Of a DNA stretch of 64,000 bases, positions 44,700 through 52,592 are shown piece by piece. Position 1 is the first letter of the stretch, and every line of letters starts with the position of its first letter. The notes under the pieces were generated by a model, which did not search any database, was not told the DNA's origin, and was given only the letters and a program-made list of their open reading frames with translations. The position numbers and the translations under genes were made by a program. Source of the stretch: Pseudomonadota bacterium (GTDB lineage: Bacteria; Desulfobacterota; Desulfobulbia; Desulfobulbales; JAGXFP01); NCBI GenBank assembly GCA_018814305.1, contig JAHJAA010000020.1, positions 62,001 through 126,000 on the forward strand. Direction: 5' to 3'.

Positions 44700-46877
44700 C
44701 TACATGCCAGCGTGAATCGAAGAGTTCTCTTCAAAATCCGATTTTCCGGGTCCTGTGGATAGCTGATTATTGCGCCACTTAAGCCATATTTTCCGATAAC
44801 CCTTTTCTATTTCTTGGCTGAACCGCTGGGCGTCCATGAGCGGCGATACTTCCATCCGCTGCCGCAGACTACTGCGAAGATCGCATAAACGTTCGGGATC
44901 TCCGGCCAAGGATAAAGCTCTCTTTTTATACCCTTCTTCGCTTTGGCTGACGAGTTGGTCCATGCCTATCCGGTGCAGAATACTGGCGCCGACCCGCCCG
45001 GAATGCCGCTCCCCGATCATCGTAACCACCGGGACCCCCATCCATAGCGCTTCACAGGTTGTGGTGGTCCCATTGTAGGGAAAAGGGTCAAGCCCGATAT
45101 CAATGCGCTGGTAGAGACTTAGATGGTCCTCTTTTCGAGCCAACATGCCAAAGAGCTCCACACGATCAACGTCGCCGCCCTCTTCCGCGAAGCACTGCCG
45201 GAAGCGGGCCCGGGTTGAGGCATCGACCAGGGACTTATTTTTCAGAATCAAGCGTGATTCCGGCATCTCGCTCAGGATCTCCGCCCATAGGCGCATAACC
45301 TGTCGGTTGATCTTCGATAGGTTATTGAAAGATCCGAATGTTATCAAACCGTTGGCGAGACAAGGTGGTTCTGTCGGTGCCGGAGCGGAACTTTCGGGCA
45401 GATAACATAAGAACCCCAGCGGCAGCCTGAGCAGGGTTTCACTGTTAAATAAATCAGCCGGGCCGACCGGATCGGCAACCTCATCGGTGATTCGATAATC
45501 CATGGCCGATAAACCGGTAGTATTTGGGTACCCAAGCCAGGTTACCTGTATCGGCGCCGGACGGCGGGCAAAGACAAGCAACCGGTTGGCATTGGTATGA
45601 CCTGATAAATCCACCAGGATATCAATCCGATCCCTCATGATCAGATCGGCGACATCCTGATCATTCATCCGGGCAATATCCCGCCAGTTCAGGTTCTCTC
45701 TTTTTAGCCTTTCGGTTACCGAATCCTCTTTCTGTACATTGGAATAGCAGAAGATCTCAACCGAATCGGGGTCATGGCCACGAAGCACCGGCTCGATAAA
45801 ATAGGCAACCGAATGATCCTTGAAATCGGCCGAAACATAGCCAATCCGCAGGCATTGTTTCGGAGTCCCCTCAACCCTGAATTTGCCCTTTTGGTCTGCC
45901 ATATTCGTCGTAAACTGATTTGCCCAGTTAAGAGATTCCGAATAGATATCTTCCTGGCTGATGGTGGCTTGATACTGAAGGGTCATAAGCAGATTTGAAT
46001 GAACCTGGGGATCCGAAAAACAGGCAAGAGCTTTCCGGTAGTGCTTAACGGCACTGGTCACGTCTGCCCGGTCAAGGGCGATTACCCCAAGATTTTTATA
46101 GGCTGGGGAAAAATTGGAGACAACGGTCAAGGCCTTTTGGCACTGTCGTTCGGCCTCTCCATAACATCCCTTATTTCTCAAAGCATTGGCCAGATTATTG
46201 TAAACAATATGATTCCGGTCGTTAATCTTGATTGAACGGTGATAACAAGCAATAGCCTCATCAAACAAGCCCAGATCGTCATGAATCGCTCCGAGATTAT
46301 CCAGGGCCATGTAATACTCAGGATTTATCGTCAATGTCTTCTGAAAGCATTCCCGGGCGCTATGAAGATCCCCCTGCAACCACCGAGCGATACCAATATT
46401 ATACCAGGCAAAATAATACCTGCCATCAAGCCGGATAGCATCTTGGTAATGGATTATGGCCTGATCCAACTTCCCCTGGTCCTTCAAGGCATTGCCAAGA
46501 ACATTATAAACGACCGGTTGGCGCAGACCAAGATTCAAAACTTGTTGCAAAAGACCAACGGCGTCCTTGCCATTTCCCTGATCAAGTTTAGTTAAGCCAG
46601 AATGAAAATGGGCTTCAGCAAACTGCGGGCTTAATTGGAGGGCACTATCCAGCAACACCCCGGCTTGGGACAAATTCCCAGAGGTATAGGAGAGCACTCC
46701 CTGAACGTACAAGGCCATAGCGTTTTGAGGCTGTACCCGCAATTCCTCGGCACTAACCCGCTCCGCCTCACCAAGTCTCCCGGCTTGCAAAAGCCTCATT
46801 GACCGCGAAACCTCGGAGTTGGAACCATGCGCTCCTGTTTTATTTCTCCAGCAAGCTGACCGCTTTTTCCCTGCCAT
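44700..46877 (-). CDS. TPR protein with GT41 (O-GlcNAc transferase-like) domain
   Basis: About 725 residues. N-terminal TPR units span about 25-300 (e.g. AIIHYQDAIRLDGRYYFAWYNIGIARW). The C-terminal half is a GT41/SPINDLY-type glycosyltransferase: LRIGYVSADFKDHSVAYF, DILVDLSGHT, PIQVTWLGYPNTTGLSAMDYRITD, ITFGSFNNLSKI, LDPFPYNGTTTTCEALWMGVPVVT. It would use a UDP-sugar to modify proteins in the cytoplasm. ATG 46877 was chosen because GGAG sits 8 bases upstream; the frame extends to a GTG at 46895. No acceptor or flagellar gene is near. Confidence 0.9.
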   Translation of the reverse strand: MAGKKRSACWRNKTGAHGSNSEVSRSMRLLQAGRLGEAERVSAEELRVQPQNAMALYVQGVLSYTSGNLSQAGVLLDSALQLSPQFAEAHFHSGLTKLDQGNGKDAVGLLQQVLNLGLRQPVVYNVLGNALKDQGKLDQAIIHYQDAIRLDGRYYFAWYNIGIARWLQGDLHSARECFQKTLTINPEYYMALDNLGAIHDDLGLFDEAIACYHRSIKINDRNHIVYNNLANALRNKGCYGEAERQCQKALTVVSNFSPAYKNLGVIALDRADVTSAVKHYRKALACFSDPQVHSNLLMTLQYQATISQEDIYSESLNWANQFTTNMADQKGKFRVEGTPKQCLRIGYVSADFKDHSVAYFIEPVLRGHDPDSVEIFCYSNVQKEDSVTERLKRENLNWRDIARMNDQDVADLIMRDRIDILVDLSGHTNANRLLVFARRPAPIQVTWLGYPNTTGLSAMDYRITDEVADPVGPADLFNSETLLRLPLGFLCYLPESSAPAPTEPPCLANGLITFGSFNNLSKINRQVMRLWAEILSEMPESRLILKNKSLVDASTRARFRQCFAEEGGDVDRVELFGMLARKEDHLSLYQRIDIGLDPFPYNGTTTTCEALWMGVPVVTMIGERHSGRVGASILHRIGMDQLVSQSEEGYKKRALSLAGDPERLCDLRSSLRQRMEVSPLMDAQRFSQEIEKGYRKIWLKWRNNQLSTGPGKSDFEENSSIHAGM

Positions 46878-47703
46878 TAAAAATCTCCATATCACTCAAT
46901 TTTCATCCTAAGAGTTCCTGCCCAGGGACAAAGACCTTAGTTCCAGCCAGAATAAGGTTTTCGATTTTGAGAAAAGCCAGTGTAACTCCACAGAAGCAGG
47001 AGGAATGAATCGACTAGGCATTAAGTTCTTACCAAGAATCTGACAAAAGAGAATTTGCCAGAGCACAAAAGAGGTTGAGAACAATCAATTCCCTAATGCA
47101 TTGCAGGGATTTCTCCTCGGAGGTTGTTTTACTTGTTACCCTGATTGATTGATAAAAGTATGTCAGTAAAATGCTTTATTTTTTGTAGTCCGAATCCTAC
47201 AAGCCCTGCGGCAACATGGAATCATGCTGGCAAACCGCTAATATGACGTCACAACTTGTTTATTCAAACATGATCTGACCCCGGGGAATGAGCGCCGAAG
47301 ATCCTCTTCCACAAGACGAATCCTTTATTTTCCACTAATACCAATGAGTGATAGAGACATCTAACCACGGTCCAACACTTCACTCTGAGGCATACCCCAG
47401 GCAAAGAAGATAGCTATAGACGCCTAATCCCAACTTTTGAGGGCAGATATTCACGGAAGGGGTTGCTGCGGAATCACCGGAGAGGAAAACGAAGACATTG
47501 TTATGGTCATGAAAACCACACGAACAGGGAACAGTCGCAACATCAGTATACAAATTTACAGGGAGTCCATTTTAAAAATGAAACACGACCACAATACAAC
47601 TTGAAACTCAAATTACCCTCCTGAGCTTGGTTCACCGGAAGGCAGTACTTCAAAAACTTTTAGAAATACCAAATATGTTTATCTTTGCATCCAAAAAGAA
47701 ACA
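46878..47703. other. Gene-poor stretch
   Basis: About 830 bases without a convincing gene. Short ORFs lack ribosome sites. The sequence is more AT-rich than its flanks and has no insertion-sequence ends or tRNA fold that could be recognised. It may be decayed coding DNA. Confidence 0.6.
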
Positions 47704-47746
47704 CCCGGCACGCCGAACCGACCACGAGTCGGATCGGCGTGCCGGG
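47704..47746 (-). terminator. Strong hairpin terminator after the BamE-like lipoprotein
   Basis: CCCGGCACGCCGA pairs with TCGGCGTGCCGGG, extended by CCGAC/GTCGG with one mismatch: about 18 bp with a CACGA loop. On the minus strand it is followed by TGTTTCTTTTT, and it lies 45 bases after the stop codon at 47791. Confidence 0.85.
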
Positions 47747-47790
47747 AACATTACACGAAGACTAATCGCCAAATTACGTACAGCCCTTTC

Positions 47791-48171
47791 TCATTTATAC
47801 CCATCTTCTTTGGGATCATAATCAATCGATACAACTTTATCGTTTCCGCCGAAGACCAGGCGACCATGGTTTTTGTAGTAGTAGACCCAACGGCCGGTAT
47901 CTTTGCCATAGTAGAATGGGATATAGCTCTTGCCAGTAGTAAAGTGCTGTTGATCTCCTGGGGGGCCGATCAAATCTAAAACCTGTTTGCTCCCCATACC
48001 CATTTTAATTTTAGCAAAGGGACTACTTGCCGGAATATCTATTGTTTCAGCAGAGTCACTATTTGTGCTCGCTGTGGCATTTTGCTCGGTTTGAGTTTTT
48101 TGAGTAGCAATGCAACCTGTTGAGATACATATGGTTAACAACGACAAAAGCAACAAATTCAATTTTCTCAT
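47791..48171 (-). CDS. Small BamE/SmpA-like lipoprotein
   Basis: About 126 residues from the ATG at 48171 (AAGGAG 7 bases upstream). The lipobox is ISTGC near residue 20. After a Ser/Thr-rich linker the stretch FAKIKMGMGSKQVLDLIGPPGD matches the start of the SmpA/BamE fold, then FYYGKDTGRWVYYY and the closing VVSIDYDP. It may assist outer-membrane assembly or simply share the fold; the paralog class is unclear. Confidence 0.75.
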   Translation of the reverse strand: MRKLNLLLLSLLTICISTGCIATQKTQTEQNATASTNSDSAETIDIPASSPFAKIKMGMGSKQVLDLIGPPGDQQHFTTGKSYIPFYYGKDTGRWVYYYKNHGRLVFGGNDKVVSIDYDPKEDGYK

Positions 48172-48656
48172 AAATCGCTCCTTGTTCAATAGTTGATAAA
48201 TCTTTGTTCTTCATTTCAAGAACTTTATTAAATATTTTTTACTAAAACTCCTTGGTTATCCTTACTGAGATGCTGGAAAATTGCAAATAAATTTATTTAC
48301 TGGACCTGATTCATAAAAAGAATTTTAGACTTCAGTTACTATTGAAGTAGTTCCATTTCAAATTCGCCGAGTATGTCAACAATCTCATTGATCATGTAAA
48401 AAATATCTCTCAAAAAGGAACTCCACCAGACCAAATTGGGGAGATCCTCAAGACAAATTATTAACAATTGAATCAACGCTTCTGTCCAACGCAGTTGCAG
48501 ACCCTGCCGGAAGATGTGGGTATAAAAAAAGAACGGGCCAGACAAAGTCTGATTATTTGGTGGCTGAGATGGCCTTAGCCACCGCCGCATTAATCCATAA
48601 TCAAAAATTAATTTCATGCTCAGTCAACTTTTTTGATATAATCGTAACAATGAGCT
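48172..48656. other. Intergenic stretch with no clear gene
   Basis: The plus strand at 48351-48450 reads as a short helical peptide (e.g. FAEYVNNLIDHVKNIS) with stops on both sides and no start. The minus-strand ORF at 48339-48617 mirrors it and lacks a ribosome site. It may be decayed coding DNA; no function is assigned. Confidence 0.45.
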
Positions 48657-48765
48657 TAAAGGTCCGACCGCAAGACCGAGGGGCCTTTACTCTTTTAAAA
48701 GGCGAGGATACCTCCCGAAGAGATCAGGGATCGATTACGATCCTCCGGGGGCAATTAGAAACCCA
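48657..48765 (+). promoter_or_regulatory. Possible structured leader of the cytochrome gene
   Basis: AAAGGTCC near 48658 can pair with GGGCCTTT near 48682, enclosing a GACCGCAAGACC loop. A CTTTTAAAAG palindrome follows, and then a second stem AGGAT/ATCCT around 48710-48745. It lies upstream of the c-type cytochrome on the same strand. It does not fit the GEMM c-di-GMP/cGAMP consensus and no named riboswitch was recognised. Confidence 0.3.
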
Positions 48766-48816
48766 CTTGTTGTTCATATTCATTTAAGATTCCGTACGTT
48801 ATCGGGTGATGAAATC

Positions 48817-49980
48817 ATGCGCAGAAACAAGATCACTTGTCTTATTCTTGTTCTATTTGGCTTGACGATTATTTTTGCAACGGATGTTTTCTCGGAAGGC
48901 ACCGGCAAAGATTGTCTAAAGTGCCATAATGATGTTTGGGATGAATCCATGAATAAGAGTTTTATCCATGTCCCGTTTATGGATAAAAAATGTAGAGAAT
49001 GTCACGACCAGGATGCTGCTTCGGACAAAAACGGTGCCAATAGTGCAGATAGAACTGCTGACGTGAATTGGCTCAGCCGGCACTTTACGGAAGATCCGTC
49101 CCATTGGTTTGTTTTTGCAGCCCCGGGAGGGGAAAATACCATCGTGGTGGAAGCAAGCGCCATGGGCCGAAAAAAATTGGTCACGGAATTGACTCTCCCT
49201 CCCCTTGTCGAGCTGGCCGAGTCCCCAGAGAACAGCCAGGATGCGCCAATTATTTCGAATGTTCGGGTTCTTGAGGTAAATCGAGGAATTTTCTTTTCCG
49301 CTACTATCGGATGGGAGACAGATAAACTGGCAACGTCCCAAGTCATCTATGGACTGGAACGACCAACCATTTCATCACCGATGGATGGACAGGCAACCAC
49401 GAATCACACAGTGATTTTGACAACCGGAATCAAATCCGAAAGGACATATGAGTTTCGGGTCGTCTCAGAAGACCTGAACGGTCATCGATCCGAATCGGAT
49501 AAATATATCCTGTCAACCGATAAACTATTTTCTTTGAATCCGGCTAGTGTACAGAACGAGCGGAGCAATGGTGTAATCGACCTTCAACCAAAATTTTACC
49601 GGACCGGTGATAAATACACCATTAACCTCATTGCATCTCGCCCTGTCACCATGGCCTTGGGCATGAAAAAGCAAAATAATCCGCAAGGCCGGCAAAATGA
49701 CGACCTTAAAGGCGAAAATCATATCAAAACCAATGAGCAGATTGTGACGAATATCACTACCTGCTATACCTGTCACCGTAATTACAAAGAAATGGTCACC
49801 CACCCAGTTAATGTTTACCCAAAACGCGGCATGGTGATCCCCCCTGAATACCCCACCTTGCCGGACGGTCGAATCACCTGCCTATCCTGCCATGCCGAGC
49901 ATGCATCAAATATGGAATATATGATGCTAAAGCCCCACAAAAAAGAGCTCTGCATCGGGTGCCATGCAGATATGCTCTAG
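48817..49980 (+). CDS. Five-haem c-type cytochrome with central beta domain
   Basis: A 387-residue secreted protein. It has an N-terminal signal (about 8-26), then haem motifs CLKCH and CRECH (about 33 and 60). A long haem-free part follows (about 100-310) with a fibronectin III-like segment (TTGIKSERTYEFRVVSEDLNG). Three C-terminal motifs CYTCH, CLSCH and CIGCH (about 318-384) are doubled-CXXCH-like. It is probably a periplasmic or surface electron carrier with a binding domain. Its stop codon TAG falls in the CTAG that borders the MITE-like element. Confidence 0.88.
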   Translation: MRRNKITCLILVLFGLTIIFATDVFSEGTGKDCLKCHNDVWDESMNKSFIHVPFMDKKCRECHDQDAASDKNGANSADRTADVNWLSRHFTEDPSHWFVFAAPGGENTIVVEASAMGRKKLVTELTLPPLVELAESPENSQDAPIISNVRVLEVNRGIFFSATIGWETDKLATSQVIYGLERPTISSPMDGQATTNHTVILTTGIKSERTYEFRVVSEDLNGHRSESDKYILSTDKLFSLNPASVQNERSNGVIDLQPKFYRTGDKYTINLIASRPVTMALGMKKQNNPQGRQNDDLKGENHIKTNEQIVTNITTCYTCHRNYKEMVTHPVNVYPKRGMVIPPEYPTLPDGRITCLSCHAEHASNMEYMMLKPHKKELCIGCHADML

Positions 49981-50171
49981 GAGCCTGTCGGACTTAGACA
50001 TAAATCTACTGCAGGTAGCGAAGACTCCGAATTTGAGAAATCAGCCCATATTCCCATGGTTTTTCGTTAAATAACAGCGAAGCGGTGTCTTCTGCTATTC
50101 GCCTCAAATCCATGAAAATCTGATCTCAATTTCTCAAATTTTCGCTACGAGTCTCTAAGCCCGACAGGCTC
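49981..50171. mobile_element. 191-bp MITE-like element with long inverted repeats
   Basis: The ends are GAGCCTGTCGGACTTAGA and TCTAAGCCCGACAGGCTC, which match as inverted repeats with one mismatch. Further in, GTAGCGAA pairs with TTCGCTAC and AATTTGAGAAAT with ATTTCTCAAATT, so the whole element can fold back. CTAG flanks both ends (49977-49980 and 50172-50175) as a target duplication or palindromic end. There is no coding frame. It is a non-autonomous element; IS5-like families use CTAG-type targets (inference). It touches the cytochrome stop codon without breaking it. Confidence 0.85.
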
Positions 50172-50215
50172 CTAGGGTGCTGGTTCTATTTACATTCAAC
50201 CAACCCAGACAGGGA

Positions 50216-50470
50216 TCATTGTTTATTACGAATAAATTCCGCCAGGCTCTGTAAAGAACTCAGGACCTTGCTGCTGGTCTCTTCGGAATCAATCCGTACT
50301 CCGTATTTGTTTTTTACGGTAAAGACGATTTCCACCGCGTCCAGTGAGTCGATGCCCAAAGGTGACTCGGGGCCGATCAACGGCAGGGTCGGATCAATGA
50401 CCGAATGCTCGTCCTTAATTTTACAGACCTCGCAGATCATCTCCAACAATTCCCGTTCCAGTTCATTCAT
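50216..50470 (-). CDS. Acyl carrier protein
   Basis: An 84-residue acidic helical protein. The phosphopantetheine site is in GIDSLDAVEIVFTV (Ser near residue 42). It differs from housekeeping AcpP and resembles the ACPs of specialised lipid clusters. It lies 41 bases after the ABC permease gene on the same strand, so it is likely the last gene of the kinase-ABC operon. It could serve the ketosynthase and BtrH-like enzyme at 38831-41547 (inference). Confidence 0.92.
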   Translation of the reverse strand: MNELERELLEMICEVCKIKDEHSVIDPTLPLIGPESPLGIDSLDAVEIVFTVKNKYGVRIDSEETSSKVLSSLQSLAEFIRNKQ

Positions 50471-50511
50471 AGATGTTACCTTTACTCTTTCAAGAGCACG
50501 TAGCCTCTTGA

Positions 50512-51825
50512 TTATCGGTTACGGAACAGTACCCCCCAAGCCACCAGGAGGTTGACGCCGGCAAAGAGGAGAAGTTTCCCCACCGGGAGGGCCACACTTT
50601 TGAGATTGCCTCCCCGGACCACGAGATCCAAAAAGGCGTCCATCCCCCAGTTCAATGGAGAGATCGCACTGAGTGACTGCATGAGCGGCGGCATGGCATA
50701 GACCGGCACCATGATGCCACCGATGGCCGCAGCCAAGACCACCGAGATCGAACCAAACATGGAAACCTGCTCGATGGATCTGGAGAGTGAACCCAGCATC
50801 AGACCATAGGCCGAGGCAGCCACGGCGGCACCCAGACAGATCAGCACAGCCACGGGCCAATTGCTCCCAAGGACAAAGCGAGATGTTCCCAAGGCGGGCA
50901 AAAGAAACCTGCCGATCAACAGAATCAACCAGAACTGACCGAGACAGACCATACTATAGGCGATGATCTTGCCACCCAAAATGGTCAACCCGGAAACGGG
51001 CATGGCCAGGAGACGGGTGAAGACCCCATCGCGCCGCTCCCGCTGAAGGGCACCGGCCAGCGGAACCACAATAAAAAATATCCCAAACAGGGTCCAGGCC
51101 GGGACATTCTGCTGGACCGGAGTGGGCAGAATGGTCATCCCATGCCGGGAGGCACCATGCTCAGTCACCCCCACCAGGGTTTCATTGTCCCAGGTAAAAT
51201 CAAGGGACGGGACCGAAACCATATCACGAAATTTTGGATCAATCTGGGCTTGAATCTGTTTTTCCAGCTCTACCGGCAGAATTCTTCGGAATTCGTCCAT
51301 TTTCAGTTTCGCAGAAAAACCAAGGATAATCATCTTGAGACCGTTCTGGATCCCCATCCGAAAACCACCCATCACGGTGGGATCATAGTAGACCTGTAAT
51401 TCCGGGGTGGGAGGCCGGGTTGTGATGACCTCCTCGCCGAATCCTCGCCTAACCGACTCTCCGACCCTTTGATTCAATACTTCGGTAAAACCGGAGGGGA
51501 TAACAATAGCCACCTTGAATCGTCCTAAACCTACCGCGTTAATGGCCTGGTCTCGATCAATAACATGACCGTCAAGATTCTCCACCACCTCGAGATTACC
51601 GGTTTCGGCAAACTTTGCCCCAATCTCCCGACCGAGCCCGCCCCGATCCTGATCCACCAGCAGGACCTGGGTTAGCGATACCCCCATCAGTTTCTGGACA
51701 TTACTCTGGACCAGGGTAATCACCAGAACCAACACGGCCGGCATGGCAAAGAGGACCAAGAGCCCCCCCCGATCCCGCCCTAAAAGGAGAAGCTCCTTCT
51801 TCACCATGGTCAGGAGCTGGGCCAT
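50512..51825 (-). CDS. ABC-2 type transporter permease
   Basis: A 437-residue membrane protein. One N-terminal helix (about 20-38) is followed by a large extracytoplasmic domain (about 40-240) and five or six C-terminal helices (LFGIFFIVVPLAGAL and on) with ERRDGVFTRLLAMPVSG, the typical ABC-2 coupling motif. This is the YhgE/DrrB-type exporter layout. Start ATG has GAGGG 8 bases upstream, within the end of the ATPase gene region. Exports an unknown hydrophobic or acyl substrate. Confidence 0.9.
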   Translation of the reverse strand: MAQLLTMVKKELLLLGRDRGGLLVLFAMPAVLVLVITLVQSNVQKLMGVSLTQVLLVDQDRGGLGREIGAKFAETGNLEVVENLDGHVIDRDQAINAVGLGRFKVAIVIPSGFTEVLNQRVGESVRRGFGEEVITTRPPTPELQVYYDPTVMGGFRMGIQNGLKMIILGFSAKLKMDEFRRILPVELEKQIQAQIDPKFRDMVSVPSLDFTWDNETLVGVTEHGASRHGMTILPTPVQQNVPAWTLFGIFFIVVPLAGALQRERRDGVFTRLLAMPVSGLTILGGKIIAYSMVCLGQFWLILLIGRFLLPALGTSRFVLGSNWPVAVLICLGAAVAASAYGLMLGSLSRSIEQVSMFGSISVVLAAAIGGIMVPVYAMPPLMQSLSAISPLNWGMDAFLDLVVRGGNLKSVALPVGKLLLFAGVNLLVAWGVLFRNR

Positions 51826-51827
51826 GG

Positions 51828-52592
51828 TTAATCCCTCAACCGCTTGCCGGTCATCGACAAAAAGAGTTCCTCAAGGCTCATACAACCGCCCTGGTTGATT
51901 AATTCTCTGGGGCTTCCCTCGCCTATAACCCGTCCCCGGTCCATGATCGCCACCCGGCAACAAAGGCGCTCCACCTCTTCCATGTAGTGAGTGGTATAGA
52001 CCATGGTCATGCCGCAACGGTTCAAATCGAGAAGTTTTTCCATGATCAGATTACGGGATTGGGCATCGATACCTACGGTGGGCTCGTCCAGAAAAAGGAG
52101 CTGCGGTTCATGCAGGATTCCGGCGGCCAGATTTAACCGCCGCTTCATCCCGCCTGAATAGGTTATAACCTTCTGGTTGCCTCTGTCCGTCAAACCGATA
52201 AACTCTAGACAATCGGCGATTCGCTCCCGAAGCCTTGCCCCGGAGAGCCCGTATAACCGGCCGAAAAACCATAAATTTTCCTGGGCAGTCATCTCTTGAA
52301 ACAGGGCGATTTCCTGGGGGACCAGGCCAATGCATTTTTTTATCGAATGATTATCAGACCCGATCCTGAAGCCCAAAAGATGCATCTCTCCCCCACTGGG
52401 TTTGAGAATAGTAGTCATCATGGAAATCACGGTGGTCTTCCCAGCCCCGTTAGGGCCAAGTAGGCCGAAAAGCTCCCCTTGGCGAACGGTCACATCAAAC
52501 CCCTCCACCGCCGGAGCCCCGCCGCCAGGGTATTGTTTGACCACCCCCTCGGCCTGAAGTGCCGGAGGGACCAAATCGCCTTCGGGGCTCAC
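51828..52592 (-). CDS. ABC transporter ATP-binding protein
   Basis: A 254-residue ATPase with Walker A LGPNGAGKTTVISM (about 43), Q-loop GLVPQEIALF, signature YSGGMKRRLNLA (about 145) and Walker B QLLFLDEPTVGID (about 167). DrrA/CcmA-type drug-exporter class. It pairs with the permease 2 bases downstream. Its start overlaps the stop of the histidine kinase gene (ATGA), so sensor and exporter are translationally coupled. Confidence 0.95.
   Translation of the reverse strand: MSPEGDLVPPALQAEGVVKQYPGGGAPAVEGFDVTVRQGELFGLLGPNGAGKTTVISMMTTILKPSGGEMHLLGFRIGSDNHSIKKCIGLVPQEIALFQEMTAQENLWFFGRLYGLSGARLRERIADCLEFIGLTDRGNQKVITYSGGMKRRLNLAAGILHEPQLLFLDEPTVGIDAQSRNLIMEKLLDLNRCGMTMVYTTHYMEEVERLCCRVAIMDRGRVIGEGSPRELINQGGCMSLEELFLSMTGKRLRD

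Noticed and set aside
48339-48617. Minus-strand 92-codon ORF upstream of the cytochrome
   Set aside because: No ribosome site; opposite strand reads equally protein-like but is broken by stops, so neither is supported.
48657-48765. GEMM c-di-GMP or cGAMP riboswitch ahead of the cytochrome gene
   Set aside because: The conserved core and tetraloop-receptor sequences are missing, so no named riboswitch is claimed.
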